The translations under genes were made by a program, and so were the position numbers. This document shows positions 8,755-20,091 of a stretch of 64,000 bases of DNA, one piece after another. The notes beneath the pieces were generated by a model, which had not been told where the DNA came from, did no database searches, and worked only from the letters and a program-made list of their open reading frames with translations. Position 1 is the first letter of the stretch, and the number at the start of each line of letters is the position of its first letter. The DNA comes from SPDF01 sp963699825 (GTDB lineage: Bacteria; Gemmatimonadota; Gemmatimonadetes; Gemmatimonadales; GWC2-71-9). The stretch is from the NCBI GenBank assembly GCA_963699825.1, contig CAVOVI010000004.1, positions 62,001-126,000 on the forward strand, in the 5' to 3' direction.

Positions 8755-8839
8755 CGATGCAAGCCTTCCAATGGGAGGACAGGGGTCGGGAACGGAGAGA
8801 GATATATCCCGCGGGGGGCCGGGACGCGAGGGGTGGCGG

Positions 8840-9745
8840 TCAGGCTTCCCCGACGAGTCGGGTCGCAATTTCCTTCAGCCGCTCGACCTCCGGCAGCGCC
8901 GCAATCCACCGTGCCGGGATCGCCGCCTCACCATCGCGGGCGCCGAGCAGCCCGCCGGCCACGGCGGCGTTGGTGTCGGTGTCGCCGCCCGCGTTCGCCA
9001 GCCAGACCAGCGACTCCTCCAGATTCGGGTCGTGCCACGCGGCCCAGAGGGCGATCTCCATGCAACTGGCGGCGTCCCAGGCACGCTCCCCGAGGATCGG
9101 GAGCTCCTCCCGCCGCTCCAGCGGCACGCGCCGCACCGCCGCCATCAGCTCCGGCGGGGCCTCGTTGACGCGCAGCACCTCGATGACATCGGCGAGGAAG
9201 TCCCGCCGACCGGCCAGCAGTTCCGCGGCGGCCACGTTCACTGCCACCGCGCTCCAGGTACAGCGGTCGTCCGGGTGGGTCAGTGCCGCCGTGTGCCAGG
9301 TGCCAGCCACGAGGTTCCGGGGAGAGCCCCGGGTGGCGATGGCCACGGGCAGGGCGCGCATCACTGCGCCGTTCGGCGCGCGCCCATCGGTGCCGGAGGG
9401 GGGGCTTCCATGGGTGCGGATGTGGTTCAGGGCCGTCCGGGTCCAATTGCCGGCTCCCCTGCCATCGGTGTCGAGCCAGGTGATCCACCGATGGGCCAGC
9501 CGCTCGAGGTCGACATCGCCGGTGAGGAGTTCCTCCGCGAGGAGAAGGGCCATCGCCACATCGTCATCGAACGGGCTGGCAGGAGTGTCCCGGCGGAGAA
9601 TGTCGCGCACACCCCCGGGGAACTCCGCCAGGATCGCCTCCGGCCGGCCCAGGAACTCGGTGGGAACCCCCAGCGCATTGCCGGCGGCGTGCCCAAGCAG
9701 GGCGCCGCGGGCACGCTCGGCGATGGTGAGAGTGGCAGAGGGCAT
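8840..9745 (-). CDS. ADP-ribosylglycohydrolase family protein
   Basis: A 301-residue all-helical cytoplasmic hydrolase related to DraG and ARH enzymes, which remove ADP-ribose from proteins or small molecules using two Mg/Mn ions. Metal-binding acidic clusters are visible: FDDDVAMA at residues 59-66 (the usual TDDT site, slightly altered) and NAGGDTDTNAAVAGGLLGA towards the C-terminus. The start region RARGALLGHAAGNALGVPTEF is typical of the family. No nitrogenase or ADP-ribosyltransferase gene is nearby, so the target is unknown. It stands between the M28 peptidase (same strand) and citrate synthase (divergent). Confidence 0.88.
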   Translation of the reverse strand: MPSATLTIAERARGALLGHAAGNALGVPTEFLGRPEAILAEFPGGVRDILRRDTPASPFDDDVAMALLLAEELLTGDVDLERLAHRWITWLDTDGRGAGNWTRTALNHIRTHGSPPSGTDGRAPNGAVMRALPVAIATRGSPRNLVAGTWHTAALTHPDDRCTWSAVAVNVAAAELLAGRRDFLADVIEVLRVNEAPPELMAAVRRVPLERREELPILGERAWDAASCMEIALWAAWHDPNLEESLVWLANAGGDTDTNAAVAGGLLGARDGEAAIPARWIAALPEVERLKEIATRLVGEA

Positions 9746-9767
9746 TGGTCGACAAACGTAATCGGCT

Positions 9768-9795
9768 TTGCCGGGGCCTGCTTTCCGGCTATTTT
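9768..9795 (+). promoter_or_regulatory. Promoter of citrate synthase
   Basis: TTGCCG (9768-9773), a 16-base spacer and TATTTT (9790-9795). This leaves a leader of about 35 bases that contains an AAGGA Shine-Dalgarno before the GTG at 9838. Confidence 0.5.
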
Positions 9796-9837
9796 CCTCC
9801 CGTCACCGCAACACCTTCTCACCATAAGGACCGCGCT

Positions 9838-11125
9838 GTGTCCAACGAAACCCTGAGCGTCATCGACAACCGAACTGGCAAGAGTTACGAACTGCCGATC
9901 GCCGACGGAACGGTGCGGGCCATGGACCTGCGCCAGATCAAGACGTCCGACGAAGACTTCGGCTTGATGACCTACGATCCGGCCTTCACCAACACCGCCT
10001 CCTGCAAGAGCGCCATCACCTTCATCGATGGCGACCGCGGCATCCTCCGGTATCGCGGGTACCCGATCGAGGAACTCGCCGAAAAGGCCAGCTTCCTCGA
10101 AGTGGCGTACCTGCTGTCCGAGGGCGAGCTCCCGACCGCCCCGCAGCTGGCCAAGTGGCAGAACGACATCGTCTACCACACCTACGTCCATACCAACATC
10201 ATCAAGTTCCTCGAGGGGTTCCGGTACGACGCCCACCCCATGGGGATGCTCCTCGGCGTGGTCGGCGCCCTCTCCACGTTCTACCCGGACGCCAAGAACA
10301 TCCACGACCCGGAAAACCGCTACATCCAGCGGGTCCGCCTCATGGCCAAGATCCCGACGCTGGCGGCGTTCGTCTTCCGGCAGACCCGCGGGCTCCCCTT
10401 CCAGTTTCCGCGGAACGATCTCGACTACATCGGTAACTACGTCAACATGACCTTCAGCATCGGCGGCCAGCACAAGCCGAACCCGGTGCTGCAGCGGGCG
10501 CTCGAAATCCTGCTGATCCTCCACGCCGACCACGAGCAGAACTGCTCCACCAGCGCGGTGCGCGGCGTCGGCTCCTCGGGCGTGGACCCCTTCTCGGCCA
10601 TCTCGGCCGGCATCGCGCGCGCTCTACGGCCCGCTGCACGGCGGCGCCAACGAAGCCGTGCTCCGCATGCTCGACGAGATCGGCGAGAAGAAGAACATTC
10701 CGGCGTTCATCGAGCGGGTGAAGGCGGGCGAGGGTCGGCTGATGGGATTCGGCCACCGGGTGTACAAGTCGTACGACCCGCGGGCCAAGTTGATCAAGCG
10801 GGTGGCGGACGAGGTGTTCGCGGAGACGGGGCTGAACCCGAAGCTGGAGATCGCGGTGGAACTCGAGCGGATCGCGCTCTCCGACGAGTACTTCATCAAG
10901 CGGAAGCTCTACCCGAACGTGGACTTCTACTCCGGGCTGATCTACCAGGCGATGGGCTACCCGACCGACTACTTCACGGTGCTCTTCGCGCTCGGTCGGA
11001 TGCCGGGGTGGCTGGCGCAGTGGGAGGAGATGATCACCGACACCGAGCAGAAGATCGCCCGGCCGCGCCAGGTGTACACCGGAAACGACGCGCGGCCGTT
11101 TGTGCCCCTCGACAAGCGGAAGTAG
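9838..11125 (+). CDS. gltA: Citrate synthase (frame broken by one base)
   Basis: Condenses acetyl-CoA with oxaloacetate in the TCA cycle. I use the GTG at 9838 (MSNETLSVIDNRTGKSY) because AAGGA lies just upstream. Family motifs include GYPIEELAEKASFLEVAYLL, LHADHEQNCSTSAVR with the catalytic His region, and GFGHRVYKSYDPRA with the oxaloacetate-binding His. Near 10617 the frame breaks: ISAGIA should continue ALYGPLHGGANEAVLRML, which is in the next frame, and removing one base from the GC-dinucleotide run there restores it. A second core TCA gene, acnA, is at 35.8 kb and also has a one-base break. Confidence 0.95.
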
Positions 11126-11128
11126 CCG

Positions 11129-13060
<1,932 letters not shown>

Positions 13061-13206
13061 CGCAGTGCTCCTGCTGAGGAATCGGACTCAATGTTAACGC
13101 CCACAGCCTCCCCCCGAAAGAACCAGGCCCCCGCGAGTTTCCCGACGCCTCGCGCCGGGGCGCCGACGGGGCGAGATTTCAGCCTCTATCACTACCGGGA
13201 GCAGGC

Positions 13207-14328
13207 ATGCAGTGGTCGTTTCGGATCGGCCGGGTCGGCGGCACCGACATCAAGGTGCACATCACCTTCCTCGCACTCGTGGCGTGGTGGGGGTACTCGG
13301 CCTATGCCGACGGCGGACGTGCCGCGGCGATCCAGGCGGTGATCTTCCTCCTCGGCCTCTTCACCTGCGTCCTGCTCCATGAGTTCGGGCATATCCTGAT
13401 GGCCCGGCGGTTCGGTGTTCGGACCCCCGACGTGATCCTGCTCCCGATCGGCGGCCTCGCCCGCCTGGAGCGGATGCCGGAGGAACCGCGGCAGGAACTG
13501 CTGATCGCCGTCGCCGGCCCGCTCGTCACGCTCGCCATCGCCCTCGCTATCTACGCCCTCCTGCGGCTCACGGGCGCACCACTCGATTCGGCCCAACTCG
13601 ATCCGTCGCAGTCCGGCCTCGCACAGCAGCTGATGTGGATCAACGTCATGCTGCTGCTCTTCAACCTGCTGCCGATCTTCCCGATGGACGGTGGCCGCAT
13701 GCTCCGTGCGCTGCTGGCCATGCGCCTCGGGCTGCAGCGGGCCACTCACATTGCCGCCCGTGTCGGTCAGGGCGGCGCCCTCCTCCTCGGAGCATGGGGA
13801 CTGGGGTTCTTTTCCCGGTGGGGACTGGCGCCGAATCTGGTGCTGACGCTGATCGCCGTGTTCGTCTATTTCGCGGCGGGAGCGGAGGGAGCGGCCGTGG
13901 AGACCCGGGTCGCGGGGCGTGGCCTGACGGTCCGGGAAATGATGATTACCCAGTTCGTGGTGTTGCCGATCTTCGCCACGCTGCAGCAGGCGGCGGACGC
14001 CTTGCTGGCGGGCGAACAGGGGGAGTTTCCCATCGTGGACAATTGGGGGAAGGTCGAGGGGCTGCTGACGCGAGACGGCCTGATCCGCGGCCTCTCGCAA
14101 CTCGGTGGCGAAGCGACCGTCGAGCGCGCCATGACGACGGGCGCCGAGCTCCTGCCGGTGACGCTGCCATTTGAGCAAGCGCTGGAGCGCCTCGGCAGCA
14201 GTGGGCTCCCGGCCCTCCCCGTCGTCGATCCGAGCGGCGCGCTCGTCGGGCTCCTCACGCGCGACAACGTGAAGGACGCGCTCCTCCTGCGGCAGGCAGG
14301 GGTGTCGTTTCCCCAGCGGACAGGCTAG
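13207..14328 (+). CDS. Site-2 protease family (M50) intramembrane metalloprotease with CBS domains
   Basis: A 373-residue membrane protease of the SpoIVFB/Rip3 group. The zinc motif HEFGH is at residues 58-62 in a membrane segment, and the second motif NLLPIFPMDGGR (Asp near residue 161) supplies the third ligand. Further hydrophobic segments lie at about 17-31, 43-57, 95-115 and 180-220. From about residue 240 there are two CBS domains in tandem, which in this subfamily usually sense adenine nucleotides (established for other CBS proteins, not shown here). A GGGAG precedes the ATG. Substrates may be membrane-bound anti-sigma factors or transmembrane remnants; none is identified in the window. 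Confidence 0.9.
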   Translation: MQWSFRIGRVGGTDIKVHITFLALVAWWGYSAYADGGRAAAIQAVIFLLGLFTCVLLHEFGHILMARRFGVRTPDVILLPIGGLARLERMPEEPRQELLIAVAGPLVTLAIALAIYALLRLTGAPLDSAQLDPSQSGLAQQLMWINVMLLLFNLLPIFPMDGGRMLRALLAMRLGLQRATHIAARVGQGGALLLGAWGLGFFSRWGLAPNLVLTLIAVFVYFAAGAEGAAVETRVAGRGLTVREMMITQFVVLPIFATLQQAADALLAGEQGEFPIVDNWGKVEGLLTRDGLIRGLSQLGGEATVERAMTTGAELLPVTLPFEQALERLGSSGLPALPVVDPSGALVGLLTRDNVKDALLLRQAGVSFPQRTG

Positions 14329-14735
14329 GAGCTCGGAAACTCCTCCAGGAACGCCTCGGGCCCGTGGATGGGCCGGGCGAAATACCACCAGTTGTCTTCC
14401 GGACTCCACCCCTCCTCGTCCGCCACGATATTGCCCCAGAGACAGCGCTCGATCGGCGTCGTGGCGGCGCGGACTCGGCGATCGAGTTCGACCAGCCGTG
14501 CGGTGATCGCCGCCGCCTGCGCCCGTGTCACCCGCTCCAGCGCCTGGGCGAGCAATTGCCGTCCGTCGAGATCGCTGAGGTAGTCCTCGTAGTCCCCGCC
14601 GTACCCCGCCTCAATAGCCGCCACCGCGCGCTCCCACCCTGCCAGAAGCACCTCGAGTCCGCCGCGCACCACGGCGTCGGGCGCCCCTTCCTCGCGCAGG
14701 AAATCCTCCAGGGAACTCGCGTCCCGCCCGGTCAT
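14325..14735 (-). CDS. Hypothetical acidic protein
   Basis: A 136-residue soluble protein I do not recognise. It has no signal peptide, membrane segment or cysteine motif. It is acidic and tryptophan-rich at its C-terminus (GWSPEDNWWYFARPIHGPE), and its middle helix (TRAQAAAITARLVELDRRVR) is amphipathic. The start overlaps the M1 peptidase stop by four bases (ATGA), so the two are translationally coupled and probably functionally linked. Its stop overlaps the M50 gene stop on the other strand by three bases. The coding frame is clean and GC-biased as in neighbours, so I consider it a real gene. Confidence 0.7.
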   Translation of the reverse strand: MTGRDASSLEDFLREEGAPDAVVRGGLEVLLAGWERAVAAIEAGYGGDYEDYLSDLDGRQLLAQALERVTRAQAAAITARLVELDRRVRAATTPIERCLWGNIVADEEGWSPEDNWWYFARPIHGPEAFLEEFPSS

Positions 14736-16627
14736 CGGGGGAACCTGTTGTTGGCGCGGTCCACATCAGGGAGCACGTGCCGAGGATCGAGTTCCGCGCT
14801 TCGCAACGCCGGCCGGCCCTTGAGCCGGTAGGTGAACTGTGGCCCGAGATTCCACATCTCGACCGGGAGTCGCACGACCTCGGTGTTCCCGTCGGCAAAG
14901 GTGAGCTTGAGTTCCGCCGGCATGACCATCGTGCCGAGGCTGGCCAGCGTGATCTCGGTGACGCCGGAGGGATCGGCCGAGATGCCCTGGACCGCCTGAT
15001 CGAGTTGCGTCGTCGTCAGGACCCACTCCCGCCAGAACCAGTCGAGGTCCATCCCGGAGGCGTCGCGCATCAGGCGGAAGAAGTCCGCAGGCGACGGGTG
15101 GCGGAACCCCCACGCGGCCAGGTACTCCCGGAAGGCGGCATCGAACCGCTCAGGCCCGAGCACCTCGTAGCGGAGCAGTTGCAGCATCAGGGCCGGCTTC
15201 TGGTATCCCGCCCAGAACAAGTCATGCACCTCCACCGGGCGGAGGCCGAGCGGCTGCTCGTTTGGGCCTGCGTGGTCGGCGTACAGATGAAGCGGGTGCA
15301 CCTCGATCGAGTCGCCGTAGGCGGTGCCCTTGAAGTACAACGCCGCGTTGGCCAGGTCGATGAAGGTATTGAACCCCTCGTCCATCCATGGATAGAGCCG
15401 TTCGTTCGACCCGACGACCATGGGAACCCACTGGTGCCCGAGTTCGTGCGCCAGCACCCAGTGCACGTCCTCGCGAGTGGGGCCGGTGGGGTCGAAGGTG
15501 ATCATCGGGTACTCCATCCCCTCGATCGGGCCCTCGACACTGGTGAACTGCGGATAGGGATACCGAAGCCACTGGCGGCTGAAGTAGGCGAGCGCATCGT
15601 GGGTGATCTTGTTGGCCTCGGCCCAGAGCGTGGCCGAGGGTCGGTAGAGGGTGTGAATCATGACCCCCTCCCAGATGCTGGCATCCCACTGAAAATCAGG
15701 GCTCGCGGCAAACGCGAAATCGCGGACGCTGTCCGCCGTGAACCGCCAGGTGAGGGTTCCCGTGGCGGTGGGGCGGGTGCGGACCGCCTTGCCGGCCTCG
15801 TCCTTGGTGATGATGGCGACCGGCTCCGTCGACGCGGCGGCCTTGAACAGTCGGATCCGCTGGTCAGGAGTGAGCACCTCGCCGTCGTTCTCGAGCTTCC
15901 CCGTCGCCGCCACGATGAAGGTGGCGGGAACCGTCAGGGCCACATCGAATCGCCCGTATTCAAGGTAGAACTCCCCGGCACCGATGTAGGGGTCGTGATT
16001 CCAGCCGCGCAGGTCATCGTAGACCGCCATCCGCGGATACCACTGGCCGAGTTCATAGAGCGACCCGTCGTGTCCCATGCGCCCGCCGCCGAAGGCCGGA
16101 ACCTTGAAGCGCCAACGGATGGTCAGGTCGACCCCGGCGCCGGGTGGCAGGAACCCCGGGAGGTCCAGGCGCATCGTGGTCCCGTAGACCACCGGCTGGA
16201 TCACCGTCCCTCCCACCATGACCGTGTCGAGCACGAATCCACCCGCGAATCCCTGGCAGGAAAAGTCGAAACTGGAACCGAGGAAGACGAGCGGTGGCTG
16301 ATCGAGCAGGGAGGTCACGCTGCCTGGGGCGCACATGTTCTGCTCGAGGTGCATCCACAGGTACGGCAGGTAATCCGGCGAATTGTTATGGTATGAAATG
16401 ACTTCCCGGCCCCGGATCTCGTTGGTGGTGGGGTCGAGGGTCGCCTCGATCTTGTAGTCCGCACGCTGCTGCCAGTAGCTGTGACCCGGCCGGCCACTGG
16501 CTGCGCGGTATTCGTTGGGGCCCGGCAGGTCGAGGGGACGGAAGGGAGAGAGTTGCCACCCCTGGGCGGAGAGACCGGTGGCGGTCAGAAGCGAGAGGAG
16601 CGTGGCTCTGGCGAGAATGCGAAACAC
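14732..16627 (-). CDS. M1-family zinc metallopeptidase, secreted
   Basis: A 631-residue exported aminopeptidase-like protein. The catalytic HELGHQW, then WMDEGFNTFIDLANA with the third zinc ligand Glu 18 residues after the second His, are the M1 hallmark; EGPIEGMEYP matches the GxMEN-type exopeptidase motif loosely (GMEYP). The N-terminus FRILARATLLSLLTATGLSAQ is a signal peptide. I chose the GTG at 16625-16627 because GGGAG lies seven bases upstream; the open frame continues much further upstream but that part is an antisense shadow of the cupredoxin genes. A four-base overlap couples it to the small hypothetical gene downstream. GMEYP rather than GAMEN suggests altered amino-terminal recognition. 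Confidence 0.92.
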   Translation of the reverse strand: MFRILARATLLSLLTATGLSAQGWQLSPFRPLDLPGPNEYRAASGRPGHSYWQQRADYKIEATLDPTTNEIRGREVISYHNNSPDYLPYLWMHLEQNMCAPGSVTSLLDQPPLVFLGSSFDFSCQGFAGGFVLDTVMVGGTVIQPVVYGTTMRLDLPGFLPPGAGVDLTIRWRFKVPAFGGGRMGHDGSLYELGQWYPRMAVYDDLRGWNHDPYIGAGEFYLEYGRFDVALTVPATFIVAATGKLENDGEVLTPDQRIRLFKAAASTEPVAIITKDEAGKAVRTRPTATGTLTWRFTADSVRDFAFAASPDFQWDASIWEGVMIHTLYRPSATLWAEANKITHDALAYFSRQWLRYPYPQFTSVEGPIEGMEYPMITFDPTGPTREDVHWVLAHELGHQWVPMVVGSNERLYPWMDEGFNTFIDLANAALYFKGTAYGDSIEVHPLHLYADHAGPNEQPLGLRPVEVHDLFWAGYQKPALMLQLLRYEVLGPERFDAAFREYLAAWGFRHPSPADFFRLMRDASGMDLDWFWREWVLTTTQLDQAVQGISADPSGVTEITLASLGTMVMPAELKLTFADGNTEVVRLPVEMWNLGPQFTYRLKGRPALRSAELDPRHVLPDVDRANNRFPR

Positions 16628-16747
16628 GTGGTATCTCCCTGCGGGGGGTATCGGGGAAACATACGATACCCCGGCTCCGTCAGTAAGCCGTTCAGGACCG
16701 GTCCAGGACACCCAGCCCCGATCAACCCAACTGTGAGAGGCGCCCCC

Positions 16748-17578
16748 ATGCGATTCGTTCCTCTGCTGCTGCTCGGCACCCTCGTGTCCGCCTGTGCCAA
16801 GGAGGGCCCACCGGTCGCCGACGCAGTGTCGGAGCCCCAGACAGTCACTGTCACGGCCACTGACTACGGATACCAGCTGCCGTCGGCACCGATCAAGGCC
16901 GGGTTGACCACGATTACCCTGGTCAACGAGGGGAAGGAGATTCACCACCTCACCCTGATTCGCCTGGCGGACGGGAAGACGATGAGCGACTTCATGACCG
17001 CGATCGAGACCCCCGGGCCCGTACCGGACTGGGCCGTTGCGATGGGGGGCCCAAATGGGGCCCCGCCGGGCGGTGAGGCAAACGCGACCCTGGTCCTCGA
17101 GTCGGGTACGTATGTGGTCGCCTGTTTCATCCCCTCTCCGGATGGCGTGCCCCATTTTGCCAAGGGAATGATCATGGGAATGGAGGTCCAGCCGGAAGAC
17201 GGAGCCACTGCGGCGTTGCCCGCAGGTGATATCCAGGTCGGCCTGTTGGAATACGGCTTCACCCTCTCCCAGACCCCAATGGCAGGCAAGCGGTCCTTTA
17301 CGGTCACCAATCAGGGCAAGGAGCCTCACGAAGTGGTCCTGGTACGCCTCGCTCCCGGCAAGACAATCGAACAGCTCGCCGCCTGGCTCGAGGCTGGCGA
17401 ACAGGGCCCGCCGCCAGGTGAACCAATCGGCGGGTTGTCCGGCATGAATCCCGGTCAGGTGCAGAACTTCTCCGCCGACCTCACCCCCGGCACCTACGGG
17501 TTCATCTGTTTCGTCCCTGCCCCCGACGGCGCGCCGCACTTCGCCCACGGGATGGTCGCGACATTCACCGTTTCCTGA
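16748..17578 (+). CDS. Double-cupredoxin lipoprotein, first copy
   Basis: A 276-residue lipoprotein: the signal peptide ends in the lipobox LVSAC (Cys16). The mature part holds two homologous domains of about 110 residues each. Each runs from DYGY/EYGF, through a His in the HHLTLI/PHEVVL strand, to a C-terminal block with Cys, ProAspGly, His and Met: ACFIPSPDGVPHFAKGM in domain 1 and ICFVPAPDGAPHFAHGM in domain 2. That gives His...Cys-x9-His-x4-Met, the four ligand types of a blue (type 1) copper site but with a longer Cys-His loop than plastocyanin or azurin. Copper binding and electron transfer are inferences from this pattern. A paralog follows 10 bases downstream. Confidence 0.72.
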   Translation: MRFVPLLLLGTLVSACAKEGPPVADAVSEPQTVTVTATDYGYQLPSAPIKAGLTTITLVNEGKEIHHLTLIRLADGKTMSDFMTAIETPGPVPDWAVAMGGPNGAPPGGEANATLVLESGTYVVACFIPSPDGVPHFAKGMIMGMEVQPEDGATAALPAGDIQVGLLEYGFTLSQTPMAGKRSFTVTNQGKEPHEVVLVRLAPGKTIEQLAAWLEAGEQGPPPGEPIGGLSGMNPGQVQNFSADLTPGTYGFICFVPAPDGAPHFAHGMVATFTVS

Positions 17579-17588
17579 CGGAGTCCAC

Positions 17589-18431
17589 GTGTCCATCCGC
17601 ATGCGCATCATCCTCCCTGCTGCTCTGGCCGCCATCGGCTGCGCCAAGGAGGCTCCCCCGGTCGCCGACGTGGTGTCCGAACCGCAGCAGGTGACCATCA
17701 CCGCGACCGACTATGGCTACGTGCTGCCGGCGGCGCCGATTCACGCCGGCCTGACCACCATCACCCTGGTGAACAACGGCCAGGAGTTGCATCACATGCA
17801 ACTCGTCCATCTTACCGAGGGGAAGACCGTGGCCGATCTGTCGGCCGCGATCGCCGACGGAAAGATGCCCCCCGAATGGGCAGCGGAGGCGGGAGGACCC
17901 AACGGTGCACTCCCCGGCAGCACGGCGAACGCTACGCTGATCCTCGAGCCCGGACTCTATGCCCTGTACTGCCGGATTCCATCCCCCGACGGTGTGTCGC
18001 ACCTGGCCAAGGGGATGGTCATCGGGATGGAAGTTCAACCTGCCACCGGGCCGGTCGCCGCCCTGCCACCAGGCGACATCCAGATGGGGCTGTTCGACTA
18101 CGGGTTCTCGATGTCGCCGACCCCCGCGGCGGGGGCGCATACCTTCTACGTGACCAACCAGGCCACGCAGCCTCACGAAGTGGTTCTCGTCAAGCTGGAA
18201 CCGGGCGCGACCATGGCGCCGTGGACCGACTGGCTCAAGGGCGGGATGCAAGGGTCCGCCGCCGGGAATGCCGTTCGCGGGCCTGACCGACATCGATCCG
18301 GGTGACGCTGCAGATCCTTCACGGCTACCCTCGAGCCAGGCACGTACGGCCTGATCTGCTTCGTCCCTGATGCGGCCGACGGCGCGCCGCACGTCGTCCA
18401 CGGGATGTCCACCACATTCACCGTGATGTAA
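17589..18431 (+). CDS. Double-cupredoxin lipoprotein, second copy (frame broken near the C-terminus)
   Basis: A paralog of the preceding gene, with the same layout: signal peptide and lipobox (ALAAIGC), then two cupredoxin-like repeats. Domain 1 has LHHMQLV, YCRIPSPDGVSHLAKGM; domain 2 has PHEVVLVKL and, after two frame breaks near 18255 and 18310, FTATLEPGTYGLICFVP and a His-x4-Met-like HVVHGM before the stop at 18431. In domain 2 the Cys-His loop has one extra residue (DAADGAPH). The start is GTG 17589 or ATG 17601; the second gives a more usual signal peptide. With its neighbour it makes four homologous domains in a row, evidence of two rounds of duplication. Confidence 0.68.
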
Positions 18432-18462
18432 GCGCGAGGGGACCTTTATCCCCCAAGCGCAG

Positions 18463-18468
18463 TACAAT
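18463..18468 (+). promoter_or_regulatory. -10 element (TACAAT) next to the epimerase start
   Basis: TACAAT ends five to eight bases before the ATG codons at 18473/18476, so the transcript would begin at or beside the start codon (leaderless type). No convincing -35 was found. Confidence 0.35.
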
Positions 18469-18475
18469 GGGGATG

Positions 18476-19377
18476 ATGCCTCGAATCCGTCGCACTCTCC
18501 GGAGCCTCCGGGCTCCTCGGATCCGCACTCGGGCCTGCCCTGACCACCGCGGGGTGGTCGGTCAGGCCCTTGGTGCGCCGCGCCGCCGGTGCCGACGAGG
18601 TTCGGTGGAGCCCGGCCGACGAACACCATCGACATCGATGCCCTCGCCGGCGTGTCCGCCGCCGTCCACCTCGCCGGCGAGCCGATCGCCGAGGGACGCT
18701 GGACCGCCGACAAGAAGGAGCGGATTCGGAAGAGCCGGATCCTCGGCACGCGCCTGCTATCCGAGTCCCTGGCGCGCCTTCCCGTCCGACCCGAGGTGCT
18801 GGTCTCCGCCTCCGCCATCGGGATCTACGGCGACCGGGGCGACGAGATCCTCGATGAGGACAGCTCCCTCGGAACCGACTTCCTGTCAGAGGTTGGCAGG
18901 GATTGGGAGGCTGCGACCGCCCCCGCCAGCGAGGCCGGCATCCGCGTGGTACACCTCCGATTCGGGATCATCCTCGCCCCGGACGGAGGCGCCTTGCCCC
19001 GGATGGTGAAGCCGTTTCTGCTCGGGGCCGGCGGTCCGATCGGAAATGGCCGGCAGTGGATGAGCTGGGTGGCGATCGAGGACGCGGTCCGGATTGTCCT
19101 CGAAGCCCTCCAGCGTCCGGAGATGCGAGGCGCCATCAACGCCGTCGCCCCCGACCCCGTCCGCAACGCCGATTTTGCATCCCAACTTGGCGAGGTGCTC
19201 CACCGACCCGCCCTGGTTCCAGCGCCTGCCTTCGCCCTCCGGCTCCTCTTCGGTGAAATGGCGGATGCCGCCCTCCTCGCCAGCCAGCGGGTCCTTCCCG
19301 CACGACTCACGGCCCTCGGTTTCGAGTTCCGCCACCCGACCCTTCCCGTAGCCCTGCGAGCGGTGCTCGACCGCTGA
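18476..19377 (+). CDS. TIGR01777-type NAD-dependent epimerase (YfcH-like; frame broken at the N-terminus)
   Basis: An extended short-chain dehydrogenase-fold protein of about 300 residues. The nucleotide-binding GxxGxxG (VALSGASGLLGSALG) is encoded from about 18490 to 18615 in one frame and the remainder (TIDIDALAGVSAAVHLAGEPI onwards) in another, so breaks are needed near 18488 and 18620. Typical family signatures follow: SASAIGIYGDRGDE, LRFGIILAPDGGALPRM, WMSWVAIEDAVRIV and the C-terminal ASQRVLPARLTALGFEFRHP. The biological substrate of this family is not established. It lies between the cupredoxin lipoproteins and queC with 21 bases to the latter. Confidence 0.85.
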
Positions 19378-19386
19378 ACAGGGTGG

Positions 19387-19392
19387 TATCTT
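19387..19392 (+). promoter_or_regulatory. -10 element (TATCTT) of the queC operon
   Basis: TATCTT lies six bases before the queC ATG (19399), a leaderless arrangement. The -35 region is weak. Confidence 0.35.
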
Positions 19393-19398
19393 TGCGGG

Positions 19399-20091
19399 AT
19401 GCCCCCTGCACCGGCCGTCGTCCTCCTGAGCGGAGGCCTCGATTCCGCCACCACCCTCGCCATCGCCCGCGCCGAGGGGTTCGCCTGCCATGCCCTGAGT
19501 TTTCGCTACGGACAGCGACATGCGGTGGAGCTCGCGAGCGCAGCTGCGGTGGCGGAGCATCTGGGTGCAGTGTCACACCGGGTCATCGAGATCGACCTTC
19601 GCGCGTTCGGTGGCTCCGCATTGACCGACGACATCCCGGTACCGAAAGACCGTGACGACTCCGCCCGCGCCGGCGGCATCCCCATCACCTACGTCCCCGC
19701 CCGCAACACGATCTTTCTTTCCTACGCCCTCGGCTGCGCCGAGGTGCTGGGGGCCACCGATATCTTTCTCGGCGTGAACGCCGTGGACTACAGCGGCTAT
19801 CCCGATTGTCGGCCGGAGTTCGTGACGGCGTTCGAGCGCCTGGCCAACCTGGCGACCCGGGCCGGCGTGGAGGGACGGCGGATGTCCATCCATGCGCCTC
19901 TCATCGCCATGAGCAAGGCGGAGATCATCGCGCGCGGGCTCGAGCTTGGCGTGGACTTCGGCATGACGCTGAGCTGCTACGATCCTGCGGATGACGGCGC
20001 CTCCTGCGGCCGCTGCGACGCCTGTCAGCTTCGGCTCGATGGATTCCGGACCATCGGCCGCGCGGATCCAGCGCGGTACGCCGCCAGATGA
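19399..20091 (+). CDS. queC: 7-cyano-7-deazaguanine synthase
   Basis: Converts 7-carboxy-7-deazaguanine to preQ0 with ATP and ammonia in queuosine synthesis. The 230-residue protein has the PP-loop SGGLDSATT at residues 11-19 and the C-terminal zinc site CYDPADDGASCGRCDAC, both diagnostic. NAVDYSGYPDCRPEFV is also typical. The stop overlaps queE (ATGA), so these two enzymes of consecutive steps are coupled. The start ATG has no Shine-Dalgarno and lies six bases after a TATCTT -10-like box. Confidence 0.95.
   Translation: MPPAPAVVLLSGGLDSATTLAIARAEGFACHALSFRYGQRHAVELASAAAVAEHLGAVSHRVIEIDLRAFGGSALTDDIPVPKDRDDSARAGGIPITYVPARNTIFLSYALGCAEVLGATDIFLGVNAVDYSGYPDCRPEFVTAFERLANLATRAGVEGRRMSIHAPLIAMSKAEIIARGLELGVDFGMTLSCYDPADDGASCGRCDACQLRLDGFRTIGRADPARYAAR

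Noticed and set aside
14732..17701. M1 peptidase open frame extending to 989 codons
   Set aside because: The part upstream of 16627 is antisense to the cupredoxin genes; a signal peptide and Shine-Dalgarno mark the real start.
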